A program made the position numbers and the translations under genes. This document shows positions 9,690-20,882 of a stretch of DNA of 64,000 bases, one piece after another. The stretch spans positions 5,890,001-5,954,000 of the forward strand of contig JAWQUS010000002.1 of NCBI GenBank assembly GCA_036365455.1, read 5' to 3'. The notes beneath the pieces were generated by a model, which searched no databases, was not told where the DNA came from, and saw nothing but the letters and a program-made list of their open reading frames with translations. Each line of letters begins with the position of its first letter. The stretch's first letter is position 1. Source of the DNA: Macrosoma leucophasiata. Taxonomy: Eukaryota; Arthropoda; Insecta; Lepidoptera; Hedylidae.

Positions 9690-10345
9690 CCAATTTTTTT
9701 TATATTAACAGTGTTCTTTCTTTTCTTTGTGTTATAATGTCAATGCTTTCATAAATGTTGTTCTTTTTTTTTTGTCGTACCAACCTACTTGTATTTTAAA
9801 TGTTTAATTTTTTTTCTATTGTTTTTCTATGCAGTATTTGATCGGCTGCGCCAATAAATGTTTTTTCTTCTTTTTTTCTTTCTTCTTAGGTATAATTTGA
9901 TTATTACTTTATCATCATGATCGTACGTAATCTTTATTTTAACATCACATAAAATAATCCAACATGCCCTTAACCTTTTGTGAATCGACTAATCGAATCG
10001 GTTTAACCTAGTCAGATAATCTCCGGATGATCTGGAAATATCGATGGTACTCACTTCGCTAAAATACCGCATTATCACATTCATTATCATTCACATCACG
10101 AAGTCCGACCGCACCATTTAAGGTAAAAAGACTAATGACAAGGGTATAATTCTGTACTGAATTGAACTTTCTTTGATAAAACTAAACAGATCTATGTAAT
10201 ACGTTATCAGAATTAACATATTATTTGTAGTCGAAATAAGCATGCAGTTTACATGGAAGGTCAATTAATGCTGCCTTTAATAATATTTATTACCTTATAT
10301 CGGATCATACACAAAAATTGGACCTAAAGTGTATATACGTTGTCA
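9690..10345. other. unrecognised AT-rich tract
   Basis: T-rich runs and low-complexity sequence with no coding signal or shared repeat. Confidence 0.5.
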
Positions 10346-10350
10346 TTTTG

Positions 10351-10445
10351 TCGATCCGGTTGGTGCAGCGGCGTGAGATGACCGTTTGATTCGAAGGGTC
10401 GGGGGTTCGATCCCCGTACCTGGACAAGTGTTAAAAGACTGCACT
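10351..10445 (+). repeat. SINE C, 5' tRNA-like part
   Basis: tcgatccggttggtgcagcg followed by gattcgaagggtc and a B box gggttcgatccccg matches the head of the SINE C copies at 17515, 26592 and 42655. The body after 10426 differs, so this is a diverged or truncated copy. Confidence 0.7.
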
Positions 10446-10701
10446 GGCGGAAAAATTCCCCACCACATGATAGCGAAGGGGTCGTCTTGTCTCGACATCT
10501 TATAAAAATGAATTTAACTTTCTCCCAAATTATCTCTGTGTTGCTTGAATATCTCTGTGTTAGTTGGGAGACAAACCTCTATTACAGATATTTGGAATTC
10601 CTAAGTTCTGCTGTAATTACAACCGCTCGACTTCAGTGACCTAGGGCTAGGGTGCACTGACCGTTTTACTGACCGAGCAGTTTTCATATTAAAATGTCAT
10701 G

Positions 10702-10982
10702 TTTTTTTAATGTAATTGAAGTGGTAAACAAGCATGTAGTTCACATTGATGTAAAGTGATTACTGCAGCCTATAGAAACACAAAGACCAAGGTCAAAATG
10801 CAGATATGTCACCACTCCTGAGGCCTAAGGTGTTATGCCTCTGTGACGGAAATTACAGGGCCGTACATTACCACCTGACCGGAACACGATAGTGCTGAAC
10901 ACTACCATTTAGCGGCAAGTATATTAGGTAATGCGGTGGTGCCTACGCCCGCGAGCTCCGTCACTGGAGCTCTTCCACCAGT
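10702..10982 (-). repeat. repeat A, full copy
   Basis: Reverse orientation from gtttttttaatgtaattgaa to the gagctcttccaccagt end. All internal blocks are present. Confidence 0.85.
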
Positions 10983-11404
10983 ATCATGTCACTGATGTTC
11001 GCCTTCTAGCTTGTATGTCCATGTCGCCTGAAATGACACATAGTTCAAAAGTTTATAATTTGTTTGTTACCGTACGATTTAACGAAATAGGGTTAAAATG
11101 CTGTTAACTGAATCCATTAAATCTAGATTTTTTTTCAAATATAAGTTTATTTGTAATTTTAGTAGACAGTGTTTGAGCTCCTACCACACCGCGGACACTA
11201 CGCCAAAATTCCATACAAACGCTAATTTGGTCTCTATTACACAGACATCAATCAGTGACGTGTATTTACACGTGCACCTGTGTGCGTCGCATGTAGAGAA
11301 TACCAACCTTCGCCCATAAGAGGTGAGGATCTTGGGTGGGCGGGGAAATCGGGCGGGACGTCGAAATGTCCACTCTATACGTAGTATTATTACATATTCT
11401 GCTC

Positions 11405-11612
11405 TTACCTACCTAATCTATCTGCCGCCAAATGGTAGTGTTTAGCACTATTGTGTTCCGGTTAGATGGTAATGTATGGCCCCGTTATAACTATCACAGA
11501 CACATAACAACGCACCTCTGGTCTTAAGGTAGATGTCTATGGGCTGCAGTCATCACTTAACATCCATGTTAACTGCATGCTTGCCTGCCACCTTCGTTAC
11601 ATAATAAAAAGA
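11405..11612 (+). repeat. repeat A, 5'-truncated, older subfamily
   Basis: It starts at ctacctaatctatctgccgc and carries the ggttagatggtaatgtatgg variant that also marks the copies at 20883 and 25792. This suggests an older subfamily. Confidence 0.75.
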
Positions 11613-12530
11613 AATCTGTGGGTTTGGTATGACGAACAAATTGCTACTTCTTTATCATTGTGATAATTTTATTTATGAGAGATACCTGGAATTTGTCTAG
11701 GTTTTCTGTAAGTATCACTCATAAGTATTAACCACTTAGCTGCGAGTGTGTCACTACATAATAAAAAAATATCTGAATCATTTAATTAGAAGCACAATTT
11801 AGACAGACACATTACAAACATTTGCATAATCGCGAATACAAAATGCAGCGGTTCCGCGAGCATAATTAATTTGATCAAAGTATTGAACATTCAAACCGAA
11901 TAGTTAACACGGCGCCACGCACCGCTGTATTACGGTTACCGTAAATATTTTATTTATTTGGACCGTTTTACCGGTTTTTCCAGCGATGCGTGGAATATAT
12001 TTTCATTCAATGTCCCTACGGTTTTAGCGCGGTCGTTTGAAAGTTAAATGCCAAAGGCCTTTTTTTTTTCGAGATGTAGACTGCAAAACATTAATTCAAA
12101 CAGACAGACAGTCAGACGTTCTTTTCTTATTTGATATATCATAATAAACGCGTAAGGATTCCAGTCAATATTGGTGCTAATTAAATATTGTTATTCCATT
12201 GAGATTCAACTAAATATTGTTATTCCAGATCAATATTTCATCTACTTAGCATGCATTGGAATCTTTCAGCTTCGTGTCTCTATAGGCTTCATTTAGTATT
12301 CAAGTATCATCTATGTGAACGACCTTCTAGCCAGTTTCATTCCATAAAAATACAACAACTAAATCATGACATTAGTAGCACAATTTAGACACATTACAAA
12401 CATTTGCATAATCGCGAATACAAAATGAAGCGGTTCCGCGAACATAATTAATTTGATCAAAGTACTGAACATTCAAACCGAATAGTTAACATGGCGCCAC
12501 GCACCGCGGTATTACGGTCACTGTAAATAT

Positions 12531-13097
12531 TTCTGTTTAAATTATTTCGCATTAACACATGCTTGTGAAATATATTTTATTTTAAAGATAAATGGAAAGA
12601 AAAATTTGACTTCAGGCGAGGCTCGAACTCGCGACCTACTGGAACCTAGATTCCCAGATAAATGGAAAGAAAAATTTGACTTCAGGCGAGGCTCGAACTC
12701 GCGACCTACTGGAACCTAGATTCCCAGTAGGTCGCGAGTTCGAGCCTCGCCTGAAGTCAAATTTTTCTTTCCATTTATCTTTAAAATAAAATATATTTCA
12801 CAAGCATGTGTTAATGCGAAATAATTTAAACAATTATTAAGGGTAAAAGCGACTTCTTTACGATATTCAATAAACTGAAAAGTCTATTATATCGGTTGCC
12901 TAACTAGCATAGTTGGTAATAGATGGCGCTACTGCTACCATAAAGCAATGCAGTAGATGTGAAGGAAAGATTTGACAAATCGGGCAGGGCTTCAGTAGCT
13001 CAATTGGAAGAGCGGCTGGACTAGATTCCCAGTAGGTCGCGAGTTCGAGCCTCGCCTGAAGTCAAATTTTTCTTTCCATTTATCTTTAAAATAAAAT
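12531..13097. mobile_element. palindromic composite of repeat T, 10-bp target duplication
   Basis: It is bracketed by the 10-bp direct repeat gtaaatattt (12521-12530 and 13098-13107), inside a tandem unit whose uninterrupted form is present at 11939. Order: inverted tail and tRNA half (12531-12657), a second inverted half (12658-12720), the direct tRNA half and tail (12722-12832), a ~75-bp spacer, then a complete head-tRNA-tail copy (12905-13097). The middle forms a long hairpin around 12721. Confidence 0.75.
12986..13063 (+). pseudogene. tRNA-like sequence in repeat T
   Basis: This repeats the tRNA-like segment at 7639 with the same pairing arms and the same over-long anticodon loop. It is part of the mobile composite and not an independent tRNA gene. 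Confidence 0.55.
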
Positions 13098-14257
13098 GTA
13101 AATATTTCATTTATTTGAACCGTTTTACCGGTTTTTCCAGCGATGCGTGGTATATATTTTCATTCAATGTTCCTACGGTTTTAGCGCGTTCGTTTGAAAG
13201 TTAAATTCCAAAGGCAAAAATTTCGAGATGTTGACTACAACCATTACAAACTATTTAGTTAAAACAGACAGACAGACGCTTTTTCTAATTTGAGTTACGT
13301 AATAAACGTGTAAGGATATCAATCAATATTGGTGCAAATTAAATACTGTAGGTGTAATTACATTGAAAGACAGATTACAGAAATATTTTATCTTCTTGGC
13401 ATACATTGGGATCGGCTGCGTGTTTCTATAGGCTGCAGTATTCAAGGATTACCTATGCGAGCAAAATCGTGTTAGCCATTTTCATTCCATAAAAACGAAA
13501 CAACTGAATCATGACATTAGTAGGACAATTTAGACACATTACAAACTTTTCGGTAGTCACGAATACAAAATGCAGCGGTTTCACGAACATAATTAATTGA
13601 TCAAAGTACTGAAAATTCAAACCGAATAGGTTAACACGGTGCTACGCATCGCGATATTACGGTTACTGTAAATATTTTACTTCGTTGGACCGGTTTTTTC
13701 CAGTGTTGCGTGGAATATACCTTTTTTTTTTTCATTCAATATCCCCATGGTTTTAACGATAAATGCCAGAAGTCTTTTTTTGAGATAATGGCGGCAATAT
13801 ATTCAACTTAAATTTAGACGTTTTCTGGTGATACAAAATAGCAATCGCGCTAAGAATATAGTCTACATTCGTACAAAGAAAATACTATAATTCCTTTAAT
13901 ACCTGGGAAAATCTGTAAAATGTTTCGCAAATACATAAAAATACGTAACATTAATTGTATCAAAGTACTACACATTTGAACTGAATAGTAAATACAGCGG
14001 GGTATTACGGCCACAGTAAATATTTTATTTAGACGGACTGTTTACCGGGTTTTCCAGCGATGCGTGGAATGTATTTCTATTCCCTATGGTTTAAACGCGG
14101 TCGTTTGAAAGTTAAATGCTAGAAGACCTTTTTAGCGGTACACGCATTCCGGTTCCTTAGGGTTCTGTGCCTCTAAAAGAAAAATGAAACCTTAATAGGG
14201 TCACTCGTGTACTCAATTCAATGAACAGTGTCGAATTAAGACTTCTTGATGCTCTAA

Positions 14258-14391
14258 CGACCAAATACTCAAGCGTCACTTAAATCTTAGTGGGACTTAA
14301 AAGTCTTCTGTCTTTATGAAACACGTTCAAACGATAGAGATAGCGCATTTGAGGGTTGCTTAAAATTGAGTGACGTTTGAGTATTCGGCCA
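14258..14391. mobile_element. 134-bp MITE with 3-bp taa target duplication
   Basis: The ends are cgaccaaatactcaagcgtc and ...ttgagtattcggcca, inverted repeats of each other (tggccgaatact). taa flanks both sides. A 136-bp copy at 24697-24832 shares ggacttaaaagtcttctgtc and agggttgcttaaaattgag. A 3-bp target duplication suggests a PIF/Harbinger-type source; that is inference. Confidence 0.7.
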
Positions 14392-14508
14392 TAAGCAATC
14401 TCATATTGTGTGCCCTTATCTTAGTTTTATGCTTGATGAAGAAAAAAAGGGTTAAACGCCAGTTTTTAGTGCATTAATGAGATCACTCCGTTTTTTTTCA
14501 CATCAAAA

Positions 14509-14707
14509 TATACAAATAAACATTTTTCGTATTTTACGGAGGAAAAGTCAAATCCTTCTTCTCTTCAAAAGATAAACTAATTCTTTGTTTTTGGTGTTCC
14601 CTAGCATTAAAATATTCATATAAATAAGTTTTTTTTGTATTTTATCGGGGAAAAACAAAATCCTTTATCTCTTCAATAGATAAACTGATTCTCTGTTTTG
14701 TTCCCTA
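14509..14707. repeat. short tandem duplication, two ~95-bp units
   Basis: Two blocks (14509-14604 and 14617-14707) share acaaataa, tcgtattttac-like sequence, cttctcttcaaaagataaac-like sequence and an attctttgttt...gttcccta ending, with about 80% identity by eye. Confidence 0.6.
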
Positions 14708-15300
14708 CGATAAAGAAGTTGCTTATGCGCTAATCCCACACTGATTGACTATGACAGATTCGAAGGGAATTGGTATGAATAAATAATTCTGTAAAAGTTG
14801 TAGTATTTCTTCTGAGGCACCCTAAAATATATATCTTTGAAGACAAAACGCACGAACGGTTCTTAAATTAATCACAGGAATTGATAAAGAAAATCTAAGA
14901 AAGAACAAAGACGATTACAGGAAAGGTTAAAAAAGGTACTCAGTCAGGTCTGGGAAGTCAGAAGAAATTGGTATTTTATTTTCAGATGTTTCAGACGATT
15001 TTATAGTGGAAAGCAATTCTTGAAAGTACTTATTTTACTTGTTACCGAAAAAAAATGATATTACATCGTTATGTTATTTATAATATTTATTATAGCTTAA
15101 TGTCAATCTCAATATCAAACGACAATAATGCAAAATGTACAAAACCTTATATTTTGGTTCAAACAATTATTAATGTATATTTAATATTAACAGGAATATT
15201 ATGTCCATTTCATAAAACTGTTGCATGACACATTTGACTTAATTTTTGGCCGAAACTGCGATAAAAAAATCAAGATTATTAAAAATATTTTTATTACTGG
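14708..15300. other. unrecognised AT-rich tract
   Basis: No coding signal or shared repeat was found. Confidence 0.5.
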
Positions 15301-15304
15301 GCTC

Positions 15305-15510
15305 CAAAATGATACGCAATTTTAATCCGTATGACAAAATAATTCAAAAAAAAGAATACAGAATGATAGCGCTCTTATTTCGACTGGCTGACCGTTAAAA
15401 CTGTACATTCAGCGGTTTCCTTTTAAACCCAGTGGTATCATTAAAATGGGCGTCGCTAAAACAGGCCAACGAGGCATTTACGCAGCACATTTTTTTTTGA
15501 AAATTGTAAA
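15305..15510. repeat. direct local duplication, unit 1 (partner 16016-16265)
   Basis: Shared blocks are aactttaatccg-like sequence, gacaaaataattcaaaa-like sequence, tctggctgacc-like sequence, ggtatcattaaaatg and catttacg. The partner has an extra ~35 bp in the middle. The units are ~710 bp apart with a repeat A copy between them. Confidence 0.65.
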
Positions 15511-15526
15511 GACTTTTTTATATATA

Positions 15527-15804
15527 TTTTTTTATGTATTGGCAAACAAGCATGCAGTTCACATTGATGTTAAGTAATGACTGCAGCCTTAAGACACTTA
15601 CACAAAGACCAAGGTCAAAATGCAGATGCGTTACCACTCCTGAGGCCAAAGGTGTTATGCCTCTGTGCCGGTAATTACAGAACCGTACAATACCACCTGG
15701 ACTGAACACAATAGTGCTGAACACTACCGATTAGCGGCAAGTATATTAGGTAATGCGGTGGTACCTACGCCCGTGAGTTCCGTCACTGGAGCTCTACCAC
15801 CAGT
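15527..15804 (-). repeat. repeat A, full copy
   Basis: Reverse orientation from ttttttatgtattggcaaac to gagctctaccaccagt. Confidence 0.85.
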
Positions 15805-16015
15805 AATATGCTTTGTGTCTTAAAACAAGGGTCGACAATTGAAATTATTCGGACCTGTTTCCAGCCTGTAAGTGCTGTTCAACGTGAAGCCCACTTTAGA
15901 AAATGGAAAAATCGAACCTACAACCTAGAAGTAATTATTACTAAGAACAATATTATAACTTAAGTTACCGTGGCATTTTTCAGTCGAGGCACTTTCGCAA
16001 TCACAATTGTGTTTC

Positions 16016-16265
16016 AAAATAAAAACGCAACTTTAATCCGTTTGATAAAATAATTAATAAAAAAAAATACAGAACAATTACCTACAGCCATTATTTTGTC
16101 TGGCTGACCCACAGACCAATCAGCCTTCCACAGTCGACGGGCTGTCCGCTGAATCTGTAGAGTCACCGGTTTTATTTTAAAAGTCGATGATATCATTAAA
16201 ATGAGCGCTCCTCAAAACAGACCAAAGAACCATTTACGAAGATCAACATTTTTGAATAATTGTAT
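16016..16265. repeat. direct local duplication, unit 2
   Basis: Partner of 15305-15510. It contains the additional stretch with accaatcagccttccacagt that is missing from unit 1. Confidence 0.65.
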
Positions 16266-16515
16266 CCAAAGTTTTGTATTTTTTGTGTCATTTAGTAGAG
16301 GGCGAGCCTATTGAAAGTATAGCGATAGCGTTCATTTCCAAAAAATCACAATCCCCAACTAAGTTTAAATCCAAAAACTTGTTGATGTCAGTTGTAGTGT
16401 GTGCTGCATCACATACGCACACATTCTCATTGCATGTAATTACCAATAAGTTAAAGACAGAATAAATCTAACCATCAACCAGTACAGTCGTCTTTTACTG
16501 AACTGCCCCATTACA

Positions 16516-16856
16516 GGGTCATAGCTCACTAGAGCCACCCGGAACCCGACCAGCGCCCGACTGCCTCGATCGATCTGCGCTAATTACATTAACTCCGCTC
16601 CGTATCGCCTCGACCGCAAGTCGTCAACGCGCGGCCGGCGCGCGGTCCACTCGCAGATGGCGAGTGGACCACTCGGTGACCACTAGCTTGTCCTGCGTTG
16701 ACTTTTCATTGCCAACTCACTGTTCCCAAGTGGACTGCGCGCGTTTCGCGAATGGTTCACAAGTAATATCGCGTCGTTCACCCGTCGACGAAGAGTGGAC
16801 GCCGTAAAACGAGGTAGTGCTGGCCGGGTGCCGGGTGGCCGTAGTGAGCTATGACC
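16516..16856 (-). mobile_element. MITE family 1, full copy a
   Basis: The ends gggtcatagctcactagagc and ...gtagtgagctatgacc are inverted repeats. The interior is GC-rich (ccgcaagtcgtcaacgcgcg) with many short inverted motifs. Related copies are at 18343, 22171, 28703, 57760 and 59278. There is no transposase; the flanks do not give a decisive target duplication (TA is possible). Confidence 0.75.
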
Positions 16857-16994
16857 TTTAATGATAGATATATGTAGTATAAGTAAGAAACTTAACTAAA
16901 AGTAAGTACCTTACTACTTACAAATTGATATAACTACTAACTAACCTAAATAGAGAGGGGTATAATTAATAAAAAATGTCTCACGAGTCTCATG

Positions 16995-17090
16995 ACTGCA
17001 CCGAATAGCCTCCAGTTCAGCATAATGTCAGACTGAAGTCCGACGCTGATTTTCAACTGGAAGCTATTTGATGACTTACAGATATCATAC
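16995..17090 (+). repeat. interspersed repeat shared inverted with 9560-9665
   Basis: It contains gactgcaccgaatagcctcc, gttcagcataatgtcagact and gattttcaactggaagctat, the reverse complement of the 9.6-kb tract. Confidence 0.5.
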
Positions 17091-17335
17091 CTAAAGTAGG
17101 TTTAAGAAGTATCTATCTTTTTGTATGTAAACACAAAATAAAATTGCAAATAAAGTATTAAGTTACTACAAATAAATAAAGTGTACTTACTTATTTTAAA
17201 AAGGCTAGTGTACGTAAGCATTTATTGAAAGAATAATCTATAATTATGTAAAAATCACGTGTCACGATCGTTCGTCCGCGATGGACTTAACTACTTAACC
17301 GATTTTATCAAACATGCACACCGTGTGTAACTACC

Positions 17336-17489
17336 TACCACAAAGACATAACAACTTAGGTCTCAGGGATGGCAACCCATCTGTATTTTGAACTTTGGTT
17401 TTTGTGTACATGTCTAGAGGCTGCAGTCATCACTTAACACTAATGTGAGCTGCAAGGTTAGTTGCCATTTTTCTTACTTAATTAAAAAA
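17336..17489 (+). repeat. repeat A, 5'-truncated diverged copy
   Basis: Only the 3' half is present, from cataacaacttaggtctcag through ggctgcagtcatcacttaac to an A-run. Confidence 0.7.
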
Positions 17490-17514
17490 ATGTAACACTC
17501 GTGTGCGTTACATT

Positions 17515-17728
17515 GACGACCTGGTAAGTCCAGTGGTATGTTACGACCGCTCGATTCGAAGGGCGACCCTTCGAAACGAGCGGGTTCGATCCCCCCACCG
17601 GAACAAATATTTATATGGCCTACGGATATCAGTTTCGGGTCTGGATGTTTGTGTATGTGTTGTGTGTGTACAACAGCACCCACGACACAGGTTTACACCT
17701 AGTGTGGTTGTGAGTGTAAGCGTCTAAA
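17515..17728 (+). repeat. SINE C, full copy (tRNA-derived)
   Basis: The head gacgacctggtaagtccag, a gattcgaagggcg block and the B-box gcgggttcgatccccc are followed by a body shared with 26592 and 42655: caaatatttatatggcctac, gtttcgggtctggatgtttg, acaacagcaccca and a gtgagtgtaagcgt end. The open frames on both strands are chance. Confidence 0.85.
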
Positions 17729-17729
17729 A

Positions 17730-18280
17730 AAGATGTGTGCATAACGTATTTTGTGTAGTGGATAATAGAAATTCTAATCAAACTAATGATTAAGTATTAG
17801 GATTTACACTTGCGGAGTCTAATTCAAATTATGCAACTGTAGCAATTAGAGATCCGTTAAATGCCGAACACTAAACGAGACAATATTCCCACTTCAGTCC
17901 AAGGAGTCTGCAAAGAAACTACTGAATTACTTTACTCTCACTAAGCAATTTGTACACTATACTCTAGAAAATAAGGTCTGTAATGTTATTGTCGTTTACT
18001 TTTTAACTTAAATAAAACGCGGAAACAGTAATAGCGTTTGGCTTTGCAAAAAGCGAAAAACAAACTTTTGTGTTGTTGGCAACACACCAAATGTACAGAC
18101 ATGGCGGGTTGCATGTCAATTGCTATGCAAGAAGGTACAATTTGTGGATGATATATAATTGTTTCTTTGTCATGGGAATCTCAATACAACACGTTTGTAA
18201 CCCGCATTGCATAAGAATGTAAACGTGCCAATATATTATATCTGTGTTGATTTCTTATTTGCTATTTATTTCTTAAACAT
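17730..18280. other. unrecognised AT-rich tract
   Basis: No coding frame or shared repeat was found. Confidence 0.5.
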
Positions 18281-18850
18281 GTGCTGTATACCGACACTTG
18301 GCGGTGGTTATGTTGTCATGGTCACTGTCACTGTATTAATTAGGGTCGTAGCTCACTACAGCCACCCGGCACCCGACCAGAACCGCCTCGTTTTATGGCG
18401 TCCACTCGTTGTCGACGGGTGGTTCACGCGTGAACGCGATGTTATTTATGAACCACTCGCGGACAGCGCGCGGTCCACTTGGGAATAGTTGGTAATGCAA
18501 AGTCAACGCAAGACAAGCTAGTGGACACCGAATGGTCCACTCACCGTCCGCGCGATGTCAGAGCGCCGCCCGCGCGTTGACTGCTTGCGGTCGAGGCGAT
18601 CCGGTGTCGATACGGAGCGGAGTTGATGTAATGAGCGCAGACCGCTCGAGGCGGTCGGGTGCTGGTCGGGTGCCGCGTGGTTCTAGCGAGCTATGACCCA
18701 TAATCCATTTACGCATAAGTAATTACATAGAAGTATAATCAAACACATAAAGTGGCACCACAAATTTGACAAGTGATATACCTGACATAATTTAAAAAAA
18801 TCAAAATTTATTTTATTATTGTATCAAAATTTTGTTCATACCAACATGTC
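18280..18850. repeat. segmental duplication, unit 1 (partner 22100-22410)
   Basis: ctgtataccgacacttggcg and ctgtattaattagggtc precede a MITE 1 copy, and gtggcaccacaaatttgaca follows it. The same flanks and left MITE half occur at 22100-22410, with the middle deleted. Both units must descend from one MITE insertion. Confidence 0.8.
18343..18699 (+). mobile_element. MITE family 1, full copy b
   Basis: The ends gggtcgtagctcactacagc and ...ctagcgagctatgaccc form inverted repeats. At 357 bp it is one of the most complete members. Confidence 0.8.
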
Positions 18851-19028
18851 ACGCAAATATTCATTTCAAAACCAACGTTGTGTACACTATTAATTCCACA
18901 AATATATGCTTCCCAAAATGTATCATTTCACAAATCAACGATTCTTATAGTATTTATTTCGCAAACATTTTATTACGTAAATGTATAAAATAATAATTCA
19001 TGCTGTCAGCAAAAAAAAAACCTAACAC

Positions 19029-19062
19029 CGAAGGGTGCGGAGCTTGCCCTCCGCACCCTTCG
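19029..19062. other. perfect 14-bp hairpin
   Basis: cgaagggtgcggag and ctccgcacccttcg are perfect inverted repeats around a 6-base loop, and the outer sequence adds an A-run on the left and a T-run on the right. No gene lies beside it. It may be a foldback remnant. Confidence 0.7.
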
Positions 19063-19078
19063 ACCTAACCTGACTATG

Positions 19079-19262
19079 TTTTTTTTTTTTATTTTATTTA
19101 ATTGAAGTGGCAAACAAGCATGCAGTTCACATTGATGTTAAGTGATGACTGCAGCCTATAGACACCCACACAAAGACCAAGGTCAAAATGCAAATGCGTT
19201 ACCACTCCTGAGGCCTAAGGTGTTATGCCTCTGTGCCGGAAATTACAAGGCCGTACTACGCA
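19079..19262 (-). repeat. repeat A, truncated copy
   Basis: Reverse orientation; it stops abruptly at attacaaggccgta, so its 5' half is missing. Confidence 0.8.
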
Positions 19263-19396
19263 GCCTATGTGGTAAAAATATAAAATATTTTTATTTCAAT
19301 TAAATTATTTAAGAAGTGATGAGTTATGAAATGAATAGTCTTGTTATAACCTGTTTGCCAAGCGAATTATTTATGTAGTGATGTAGTTGTGGAAAA

Positions 19397-19783
19397 TTGA
19401 GATGTGAAACGAAATCGTTGCGAAACGTTGGTTTTGTAATGGAGAGTTTTGAAACGTTTGCCGGTTTTTACCGGCAAACGTTTACCACTTGTAAACGTGT
19501 GACGGAACCGATACCACTTATTTCAACGCAACGTCTCCAAACCATTAAGAAAGGATTCCTTATAGACGGACATCGTGATCAAAGTCGTCTTATCGAGGTT
19601 TATTTTCCTTCTCAAATACGAAACCCTAAAAGAAGCATTGTTGTACAATACATTATTCATTTTAAAGACGTGGCGTCCCAGCAAGCCCAAGGGGCTATCG
19701 TTATTCTTAGAATAGTGGCTTGTGAATATAGAAAAATGTCTTGTAACTTTATAAAGCTCATGTGTTTATCTTTCAAAGAGTAA
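19397..19783 (+). CDS. possible MBF2-like (salivary secreted peptide-like) protein or pseudogene
   Basis: A 128-codon frame stands out from its AT-rich surroundings by length and composition. The second half, with FPSQIRNPKRSIVVQYIIHF, KDV...QGAIVI and then SCNFIKL, resembles the conserved core of the insect MBF2 family (an N-x-R-I strand, a D, then G-rich and x-F-I-x-L segments). The expected glycine pair and the N-terminal signal peptide are not visible. The first 40 codons look unlike a protein start, so the true exon may begin further in. It may be a decayed copy or one exon. The family assignment is by eye only. Confidence 0.35.
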   Translation: MRCETKSLRNVGFVMESFETFAGFYRQTFTTCKRVTEPIPLISTQRLQTIKKGFLIDGHRDQSRLIEVYFPSQIRNPKRSIVVQYIIHFKDVASQQAQGAIVILRIVACEYRKMSCNFIKLMCLSFKE

Positions 19784-19902
19784 GATTTAAATTGTGAGAC
19801 AGACGGTAAACTTAATACATGTAAACCTCGCTTTAGGTATTTATACGTGAAAGTAATTGTGAAAATGTTTTCGAATACATTTTATTTACATCCGTTGCAT
19901 TA

Positions 19903-20185
19903 GGGTAGGCAGAGGTAAATGCATGTATTCAAGCATACATGCAACACCCACGATACCCCGGCTACGTTTTGGTCCATGTAGGTAACAGGTGGCGAGTCTG
20001 TTGACATCGCCGGGCACATTACCAAACTTCGAGGTACTGGGAAATTTCCAGAAAATGGAAAAATCCCCATAGAACCAGAGATAAGGGACTTGACACCATT
20101 ATCTCTGAGAACCCCCTGCCCGGGAATCGAACCCGGGACCTCAGCGTAGTAGTAGTGGCCTGCTACCACTAGGCTACCGAGGCAG
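19903..20185 (-). repeat. SINE B, full copy
   Basis: Reverse orientation from gggtaggcagaggtaaatgc to ccactaggctaccgaggcag. The B-box complement gggaatcgaacccggg is intact. Confidence 0.85.
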
Positions 20186-20460
20186 TACCTAAGTAAGATA
20201 TCTATATTCCATTAAAACCCGTTCTATTATAATGATTATTATTATATATTTAACAATTGTGTTTAATAAATTTTACACCATTAAATAAGTGATAATTTGA
20301 AAATACATGATATCTTTAGGTATTTAATTAATTTTGAACTCACCAAATCCACCATTTATTGGTGGTAAATATCTTAAACAGGTGGTTTACTGGTGGTCTT
20401 GGTGGAACACTTTCGCAAGTACTTTACAAGTGGTTAGAGTTCCGAGTGTAGGTACTCATA

Positions 20461-20490
20461 GGAGCTCGAGGGCGTAGGCATTACCTAACC
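20461..20490 (+). repeat. repeat A, left part (interrupted by hAT-like element)
   Basis: ggagctcgagggcgtaggc then attacctaacc is the 5' part of a repeat A copy whose remainder resumes at 20883. Confidence 0.7.
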
Positions 20491-20882
20491 CAGTGGTTCT
20501 CAAACTTTTTAAATGACGGAACCCTTTTGGGAATCAAAATACTGGATGGAACCCTACAATATAGCAATTGTTTTTATAAGTGTATTTCTTAATAATCAGC
20601 ATAATAAAAGTACAATGTAACAGTTACTAATTGTTATTTACTTCACCACTTGGCAAGGACAATAAAAGAAAACATTAAAAAAAAAAACAAAAAAGTACCA
20701 GCTATTGTAACACATGTTTCTACAAATACAAATAAATAAATAAATAACGTTCATAGCGTTTTGTGCGGCCGCGGAGCGACCAGAGAGAGGTGTTTTGATT
20801 TTTTTTTCAAAATTCTTGCGGAACCCCGTTAGGGGTATCACGGAACCCTAGTGTTCCGCGGAACACACTTAGAGTATAGCTG
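20491..20882. mobile_element. hAT-like non-autonomous element, 392 bp
   Basis: It starts cagtggttctcaaacttttt, a terminal motif typical of many hAT elements. It ends acttagagtatagctg, a degenerate inverted match. The flanking octamers acctaacc and acctagag are imperfect 8-bp duplications, and the host repeat A consensus (acctaatcta) supports the join. The interior has repeated cggaaccc/gttccgcgg motifs and no transposase frame. Confidence 0.65.

Larger units (their letters stand above)
11765..14130. repeat. tandem repeat, ~4 units of ~570-590 bp
   Basis: Units starting near 11771, 12361 and 13506, plus a diverged one near 13855, share gcacaatttagacacattac, ttccgcgaacataattaat, ggttaccgtaaatatttt and ccagcgatgcgtgg followed by gtcgtttgaaagttaaatg. 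The second unit is split by the T composite at 12531-13097. With that removed, the spacing is regular. No coding capacity is seen. Confidence 0.85.

Noticed and set aside
19029..19062. Rho-independent transcription terminator
   Set aside because: Stem plus T-run looks like one, but the context is an insect genome without adjacent genes.
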